From Scenedesmus sp. ARA3 (lineage: Eukaryota; Chlorophyta; Chlorophyceae; Sphaeropleales; Scenedesmaceae): a stretch of DNA of 64,000 nucleotides. This document shows, piece by piece, positions 57,300-64,000 of the stretch. How positions within the stretch are numbered: position 1 is the stretch's first letter; every line of letters starts with the position of its first letter. Under the pieces are notes generated by a model. It searched no databases. It was not told the origin of the DNA and saw only the letters and a program-made list of their open reading frames with translations. The DNA lies in contig RWJK01000397.1 in the NCBI GenBank assembly GCA_004335835.1, positions 1 to 64,000 of the forward strand. Direction: 5' to 3'. Made by a program: the position numbers and the translations under genes.

Positions 57300-60120
57300 A
57301 TGGCGAGTTGCTGTTTCTATTCCCTGCAGGAACCGCCGGAGTTGGCTATTCCGCCATGCACCAGAACAGCAGAGTGTCACAAGCCTGTTGGCGTCGTACG
57401 CGTGAAAGTCGAGGTATGTGGTTTACTTGCACTGTTCAATGCAGACAGGCAGCTTCGCCTTGCAGGTAGCTGCACTCTAGTCAGTGCAGCAAATTCAATT
57501 CAACCCAACGTCACTGCACTGTGTACAACTGTGTGTGTTCAACATTGTGCTAACTAGCTCTGCTGCGCTCTCTTTTGACTGTGCTTGCAGAAGCATGGTT
57601 GGGGTGAGGGCCGCCTGCCCATCCCTGCATTTGTGGATGTAAAGACGGTAAGTAGCAGACTATGTGTTTGGTGCACCTACACCCCTGTCTTCAGCAGTGT
57701 TTTGAGGGTAGTGTGCAACTCACAATTTCAACTCTCCCACCGTCAGTGTTGCACCACATCAGTGCTGGAGCATAACATGCTAGCAGGCCGTTTGCATGCA
57801 CTGTGTATGCTGCCTCACATGGGCCTGCCTCAGGCACACCAAGGCATCAACAGGCACACATCCTTGCTTGCAGGAGAGTGACATTGCCGCAGAGTGTGAG
57901 CGCAAGCAGGCAGACAGCGAGGCGCAGCGGGCCAAGGCTGCTGCCAGAGCAGCTGCTGCAGCCAAGATGGTCAGGAAGCAAAAGCTGCAGCCCTGCCAGC
58001 AGGTGCGCTCAAGTGCTTAAGCAACGATTTGAGTTGGTGTTCAAATGAATGAATGACAAGTACCATATGCTGTAGTCTGATGTACAGCCCTTGTCCTCAG
58101 GCTGGTCGTGGTAGCCATGCAGGCATCAGCGCTAGCTGTCCGTGCCGACAAAAACATGCCGTCATAGCTGCGTAGATATCTTGCTGATGCTGGTGGTGCG
58201 TGCTGTTTTTCCCGCTGCAGCTGGATACCATCAAAGCACGTGCCAAGGCAGCCAAGGACTTTGCAGCAGAAGTGGAGCGCAGGAATGCAGAGCTGTTGCG
58301 CAGATCAGTAGCAGCAGCAGCTTCAACTGGTCATACAGCGGCTAGCAGCAGCCAGCCACAGCACTCACAGCTGAACGGCTGTAGTAAGCTGCCTCTCGTG
58401 CAGCGGCATGTACCACCCGCAGCCCCAGCAGCAGCAGCAGCAGCAGCAGCAGTGGGAGACGTGACCTCTCCTGTGGCAATGACGTCACGTGGAGAAGAGC
58501 CTGTGCCAGTGGCAGGAGTGCCTTTACAAAATGCAGTTGATGCTGAGGATGACATACCCAGTGCTGAAACCGCACCAGAAACAGGCAGCGGGGCAGCCAG
58601 CAAGCGCATGACAGAAACAGCGACACAGCTGCCAGCAGAGGAGGCAGTAGCCATAGTGGCAGCAGCAGCAGAACAAGCACCAGCAGTGCTGGTCAATGAG
58701 CCAGCTGCCCAGCAACCATACGCAGCAGCAATCCAGGACAGAAGCAGCACTGCTACATGTGCGGAGCATGCAGGCCAGGTGCAGCGGCAGCAGCAGCAGC
58801 AGCAAGCACCTGGCGCTGCTGAAGGACAGGCAGTGTCAGGCCATGCGCAGCTGCCAGCTCAGCCATCACCAGCAGCAGCAGCAGCAGGAGCAACATCAGA
58901 TGCACCAGAGCACAGAAGAGCGGCATCTGTTGTGGCACAGTCACCAGCAAAGGTCAACAGCATCTGCCAAGCCAGAAGCAGACTGCTGGCCTATGCATGC
59001 CCTGCTGCTGATGCACTGCACGCAGCAGCACCAAGGAGCGCTGGCGCTGAGCAATGCACAACAGTCCAGCAGGACAGGCAAGTACTGCTGGCAGCGGCAT
59101 CAAGTGTGCTGCAAGCAGCAGGTAGCATGGGTGCTCACAGTGCTGCTGGCACGGGGCTGATCCTCAGCTGTGTGAGGGGCCCAGCAGGTGCAGGAGCAGC
59201 AGCAAGCAGCTGTCAGCAGGGGCCTGCTGCTGAAGCACCGCACTGGCGGCCTGTGCCGCCCACAGCACAGTTAACCAAGCCGCTAGTGGTGAAACCAATG
59301 TGAGTCGGGCTGTGCAACATGTGAGAGCTGTTGAAGGTGATACTGCAGACCAGCTGCATAGACTGCTTCCATGTGCCTACCTGTCTGTTGCCAACAACCT
59401 GCCCCCCAAAAGCAAGCAATATTATACCCCCGGCCTCTGACAGACCAGTCGCTGCTGACGCACTCCGCAGGGGCACGCCATCGCAGGCAGTGACAGCACA
59501 GCCGCCAGCATCTCTGCAGCAGCAGCAGCAACAGGTGCCAAGCCAGCACAGTACAAAGGCGCAGCTGCTGGCAGCCAGGCCGCCATGGCAGGGGCTAACA
59601 GATGGCAAGCGCAGCAACCAGCAGCAGGACAGCAGCAGCAAGCGCACACCTGGCAAGACATCCGTGCAGCCAGCTGGCAGCAGCAACTGCGCTGGCTCTG
59701 CAGCTAAGCTGAAGGGCAGCTGCCGCCAGGTATGTGACTGCTGCATGTGGGGCTCTGTCGACGTTGCTGCTCATACTTGCTGGTGATGTTGCTGCTGATG
59801 TTGGTAGCAAGATGCAGCTCAGGCTCTGGCACACATGTGCTGTGCACTGTGTTCTGCCAGCAGGCCTGCATACCAGGATGCTGTGCTCAGTGTACTGCAA
59901 GTGAGCAGGTGCTTGTGCCTGTCAACTGACGCATATCTCTGCTTGTGGTTTTCAGGAATGGAGACTGGCGCTGCCTACTCTGTGCAGCTGTTGCCACAAG
60001 ACGCCACCTACAGATCCAGCATACCCAAGCCGCTGCTGCGTGAACTGCCCGCTGCACAACAACCCAGCAGCATGGCAGCGCCTGGTGGTGGGGCTGGGCC
60101 TGCTGGATGCAGATGACTGA
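57300..60120 (+). CDS. Coiled-coil, Ala/Gln-rich protein with Cys-rich C-terminus, unknown
   Basis: Six exons (57300-57413, 57591-57647, 57874-58002, 58221-59299, about 59417-59729, 59956-60120) keep one frame to 618 aa. The fifth exon's acceptor is uncertain. The first exons encode a compact conserved-looking segment (CTRTAECHKPVGVVRVKVE, then KHGWGEGRLPIPAFVDVKT). A charged coiled coil follows (ECERKQADSEAQRAKAAARA through KAAKDFAAEVERRNAELLRR), then about 400 low-complexity residues. The last exon is Cys-rich (LCSCCHKTPP...RCCVNCPLHNNPAAWQRL), suggesting a small zinc-binding domain. No family was recognised; a nuclear or chromatin protein would fit the layout but is a guess. The start at 57300 is the first in-frame ATG, and an upstream exon cannot be excluded. 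Confidence 0.5.
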
Positions 60121-61262
60121 CACCACGATGCCTGCTGAACAGTGACTGAGTTGTGTGTGTGATGTGCGGTGGCGGATGGCTGGCCGCATTGAAGTGGTGG
60201 TTTATGTATGGCGTGCAGGCGCTACTGGTCTGAGAGCGACATGCTGCCCTACGCTGATGCAGCAATATACCCTGTGTTTGTGCAGGCTAACCTAAATGGT
60301 GGCACCAGTCCAACCGTAGCCCAAGGTCCAAGGTGTGCTAGGCCCCACTTTCTGACTTCATCTGGTAGGTTGCATAGACCCCTACCCTGTTGTTCAATGT
60401 TTAATGACAGCGGCAGGTCGCTGCTGTGCTGACTTGGCAAGGTGGTGGTGTGATGTGGACCTACATAACAGCTGGTGGCATTTTGTGGTTTTGCATGGAA
60501 TGTCAACCCTCTGAATGTAATAGTTGGGGTATGGTGAGGGTAGATAGAAGGGAGTGGCTTCGTTCTCTCTATGGTGGTTCGAAGCACACCAGTTGTTTGA
60601 CCTTGAGGGCACCGGTCCGCGCATGCCAAGGTTGACTGCAGAGTATCAGGAGGCGCTGCTTGTTCATAGCAATCAGCTGATGCAATAAGGCTGGCATATG
60701 GCACTTATGGCGTGTATCGCGTGGCCAGCCCGTGCGGCACATGCTTAACGCTGCAACCCTACTGCACTGACGGTCAAGCGCCTTTCAGCCTTTGCTGCAC
60801 ATCACGTAGCTGGCAAGTCTCAGTACGTGTGCATACAAGAGCACGACTGAGATGTTATAAGTGCTTGCGTAGGCGTCCACGTTGTCAGGGGTTGTGGCAG
60901 TTCTCGTTGGCACCCCGGAAGTGTGCTATTCGGCCAGATCTGCAGAGTTGCTCGCACACACCTACTCCTGTAGTGTCGGAAGCCTACGCGGTGAACATCA
61001 GCGGCGGGAGGTCAAGGGAGAGGTGCGAATTGAGCTGGCTTGGTTGTGCATATGCTCTCTGCCTAGCGTTGCCCAACGTATACACGTGCTTGGCAGGGCT
61101 AATATACACATCGTGAATTCGAAGTGCTGTATCAACCTGATTTTTGTGGTTCTCGCTGCTGTTGCCGCTGGTCCTGCTGCTTCATCATCTAGCCAGCTGA
61201 GGACTCACAGCTTGAGACAGTTGTCTTGCACACTTGCGTGCAGGACCCCTTCTCTTTTCAAT
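60121..61262. other. Intergenic region with a possible extra exon
   Basis: 60220-60300 follows a GTGCAG acceptor-like site and encodes RYWSESDMLPYADA, which could be an alternative 3' exon of the preceding gene. A TGTAA polyadenylation motif lies at 60516-60520. An open frame runs from 60882 into the BTB gene's first exon and might extend its N-terminus. Confidence 0.4.
60516..60520 (+). terminator. TGTAA polyadenylation motif
   Basis: First TGTAA after the coiled-coil/Cys-rich gene, about 400 nt past its stop, in the same orientation. Confidence 0.35.
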
Positions 61263-61793
61263 ATGATGACTCTCAGCTCTGCTGTGGTCAGCACGAGCAG
61301 CTGCCCACGCCCAGCAGCAGCAGCATCTGGTGCAGCAGTCTGTGTGCGTTGGCTTGCGTGGAGCAACAGCAGTGCAAAGCCACGCCCCTTGCAGGGTAAG
61401 CAACAGCGTGGAAGAAATTGGGCTTGACTCAGCACAAACTACTCTGTGCAGTGAAAAAGCGCGTGTCAGCAGCTGCACATGCGTACATGCTTGTGCAAGG
61501 AAACTTCACCTTGACATGAATCGTGCTGCAGCTGCATACCATTACTCCATTAACGCCGCGTACCTCTGCTTCTGCAGGTGCACTGTCTGTCAGAACACAG
61601 GCCGGCAGCGGCAGCAGCAATGACGCTGGCGGCAGCGCCGCAACGCTCGCAGCGCACCGCACCTGGCTGCGGCGGCAGCGGGTGCTGCTAACTGAGCCTC
61701 ATCCCTCTGATGCTGACATCATTGAGCTGAACATTGGCGGAGCAGTCATGGTGGCCAGTAGGAGCACGCTGAGGCAGGTGCGGATGTGGCACC

Positions 61794-61839
<46 letters not shown>

Positions 61840-63782
61840 AGCATGTGTTTCCTGCTGGCATGGCAAAGAAGCACTGCAAGTGCATGAGAGTGTCAGGAGG
61901 GGCCTCCTGCAATGTAGCGGCACACTTGTCGAGATACTCAACAGCTGCTACACCGCATGAGTGCATCAAAATGACAAGCATTGCAGCAGATGGAACTGAC
62001 AAACCCCTGCGTCCTGACTCTAGTTGATGTTGCCCTGCGTCCCACTTGCCGTTTGTTACCAATCTGCTCGATAGTCAAACTTGTTATGCCCGTGCGCAGG
62101 TCCCTGGCAGCCTGCTGGGGCTGCTGTTTGACCCGGTCAATGCCCAGCACCTGGCGGTTGACCAGGCCGGGCGCGTGTTCTTTGACTACGACCCTGCCGC
62201 CTTTGCGCTGGTGCTGCGCTACCTAAGGGAGCTCAAAGTGACAGGAGGTGCGTGCGTGTATGAATGGCAGGCGAATTTTGACGAGAAAAACACAGAGAGA
62301 TGTGATTAGAGAGTGAGAATAGATCTAATATATGTATCAAGCTGCTGAGTCGCTCGCCCAGCGATAACAGCTCTGGTTTGCTCTGGCCCTACTGCTGGCC
62401 TTCAACCCATGTTGAGCTCTATTGATCGCTGACTTATGACATGTTATGTTGTTATCTTTGTTGCACAGGTTGCCCCTCAGGTGTGCTGCTGCCTCCCATC
62501 CCCCCCAGTGATGCGGGGGCTTTCAGGTCCCTTGCAACGCACCTAGGGCTGCGCATAGACGAGGGAGCCATCACAGCAGCAGCAGCACGAGGAGCAGCCA
62601 TCGCAGCAGCAGCAGCAGGCACCAGCAGCAGCAGCAGCAGTTCTGCAGGAGGGCGTTACAGGTGTGCATGCAGTGGTTAGCATCGTGCGCATGAGCTTGG
62701 CTATGGTTTACTGCAAGAGTGTCGCAGTGTTGTGCTGCTGTGCAAAGTTACGAGGTGTGCCAGATTGATTGAAAGCAGGGATGTATTGTGCTCTGCTGGG
62801 TCTTGGCTTGGGCCAGAGTTCTGCAGCAACACCATCCATCCAGTCACATGCCATGCGACGGCCATGCGTGCTGCTGTAGCATGTGACACGACACAACAGG
62901 TGCAACGTCATGTGACAGCTGTGCTGCTGCTTGGCTTCCTCCATTGCATTGCATCACAGGTCCATTGGCTCCCCTTATGCCAGCCGGCCTGCTGCTAGCT
63001 CTACCAGCAGCAGCAGCAGCAGCAGCAGCTACTGCTCGCAGCCGCAGCAGCACCAGTGGCGGCAGCAGCAGCAGCAGCAGCAGCTGGTGCGGCCACAGCT
63101 ACCGGAGGTGCCACCTGCAGGCCTCACAGCCGTAAGCAAGGCACATGAAAAGTCCACTGTGGGCATCAAGCTTGACAGCAGCAAGCCACACACTTCAAGT
63201 ACAGCCAGTGGTGGATCAACGGCACCTGTCAATGCAGCAGCTGCTGCTGCAGCTGGCATGGGCGACAGGCACGCCAGCAGCAGCAGCCATCAGCAGCAGC
63301 AGCAGCAGCAGCAGCAGCAATTGCCGCTACCTGTGCATGCAGAGCCGCTGATGCAGTACTTCTACCTGAACACTTCAAGGCCTACTGCTGCTCAGGATGG
63401 GCCACTGCCAGCTGCAACTCCCCTGAGGGTCGCAGTCATGCCAGAATCTGACCTTCAAATCACATCTAACCAGAGCAGCAGCAGCAGCAGTTATCCAGGA
63501 AGGCCTGCTGGTTTGCAGGGACAAGGCATATGGGGCAGCGCAGCAGCAGGCAGTGCTGGCGGCTCTGCTGCTGATGCTTGGGGTGCATTGGCGTGCTTTG
63601 ATGCCTTTGTGAGCACCAGCAGCAGCAGGCAGCTGATGGTGCTGTCGCTGGTGGTGCGCAGCAGCGCTGCGCTTGACAACGTGTTTGTTGGCGTGACAAG
63701 CAGCACACACACCGATCAGCGCGGTATGCAGGTGAGGGGGCAAACGATTGGCCTCAGCAGCAGCAGCAGAATTGTGCTTTGA
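61263..63782 (+). CDS. BTB/K+-channel-tetramerisation (T1) domain protein, KCTD-like
   Basis: Five exons (61263-61395, 61578-61777, 62100-62247, 62469-62661, 62960-63782) join in frame to 498 aa. Exons 2 and 3 encode a T1-type BTB fold: IIELNIGGAVMVASRSTLRQ, then VPGSLLGLLFD and VFFDYDPAAFALVLRYLREL. The Asn-x-Gly-Gly and FxDYDPxxF motifs are diagnostic. Such proteins oligomerise and commonly act as cullin-3 substrate adaptors. Channel membrane segments are absent. The remainder is Ser/Gln-rich, with a C-terminal segment (QLMVLSLVVRSSAALDNVFVG) that looks like a beta-rich domain of unknown type. The ATG at 61263 is the nearest start, but the frame is open upstream to 60882. Intron 2 carries a CTG tract. 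Confidence 0.8.
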
Positions 63783-64000
63783 TGGCTGAAAACAGATGCA
63801 GCAGCAGAGCGGCAGCTAGCTACAGTTCAGCAGGGTGCGGGCGTGTATTGAGGCTTGATCGCTGCTCAATTTGGATCTGCTAGTAGGCATAGTTTGTGCC
63901 TGCTGGTGCCGGACTGCATGCATGTTGTTTTCATGCTCAGCTCATTAGCTGAAGCAGATGCTTTGTGCAACGCACAAAGATACTCACATGCGTGGCCGTC
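63783..64000. other. 3' flank of the BTB gene to the window end
   Basis: No feature recognised. It probably includes the 3' UTR of the BTB gene; no TGTAA motif is visible before the edge. Confidence 0.4.

Noticed and set aside
56778..57380. 200-codon open frame on the minus strand
   Set aside because: No domain seen, and it conflicts with the plus-strand exon at 57300-57413, whose splice sites and phase fit the downstream gene.
61801..61840. Poly-Ala/poly-Leu coding extension of BTB exon 2
   Set aside because: The CTG tract follows a clear GTGCGG donor at 61778 and fits the intronic CTG pattern; including it breaks the BTB fold between RQ and VPGSLL.

Overview
This window looks like nuclear DNA of a green alga, most likely a chlorophycean (Scenedesmus/Chlamydomonas-like). 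The pointers are intron-dense genes with GT-AG introns of about 50-1200 bp, TGTAA polyadenylation motifs, very many CAG/CTG triplet tracts inside and between exons, and proteins full of poly-Gln, poly-Ser and poly-Ala. The species was not identified. No CRISPR array, operon, rRNA, complete tRNA or autonomous transposon was seen. For most genes I rebuilt exon-intron structures by hand. Nine models close in frame from start to stop (divisible by three), which supports the boundaries; a tenth (57.3-60.1 kb) also closes, but with one poorly supported splice acceptor.

Layout: (-) cytochrome P450 truncated by the left edge (1-3804); (-) secreted proline-rich protein with sushi-like cysteine modules (5455-7935); (-) possible MEI4/PRD2-type meiotic protein (8490-10351), divergent from (+) a large leucine-rich-repeat membrane receptor-like protein without a kinase (10738-17330); (+) type I membrane protein (18658-20382); (+) RS-rich, splicing-factor-like protein whose WW domain carries an in-frame TAA (21542-24264); (+) a 13-exon DUF262/DUF1524 (GmrSD/SspE-like) gene whose HNH histidine is replaced (24699-31683); (+) secreted Cys-rich/hydroxyproline-type protein (32586-36079); (+) MHS-type major facilitator transporter with at least 17 exons plus an apparent 1-nt micro-exon (37235-45734); a gene-poor stretch with foldback hairpins, tandem repeats and SINE-like copies (45.7-49.8 kb); (-) unknown protein with an organelle-type N-terminus (50226-52466), divergent from (+) an organelle-type protein with SRP-M-like and SEC-C-like motifs (52849-56206); (+) coiled-coil, Ala/Gln-rich protein with a Cys-rich tail (57300-60120); (+) BTB/T1-domain protein (61263-63782).

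Two window-wide patterns stand out. First, triplet tracts are strand-polarised: on the sense strand exons carry CAG-phase tracts while introns carry CTG tracts, which often run straight into the 3' splice site as (CTG)nCAG. Second, at least a dozen exon ends, with their splice donor and neighbouring intron, are tandemly copied two to six times in five different genes. Most copies look like unused pseudo-exons, but one forms a perfect in-frame cassette exon. Together these suggest triplet-repeat-driven segmental duplication as an engine of gene-structure change in this genome.
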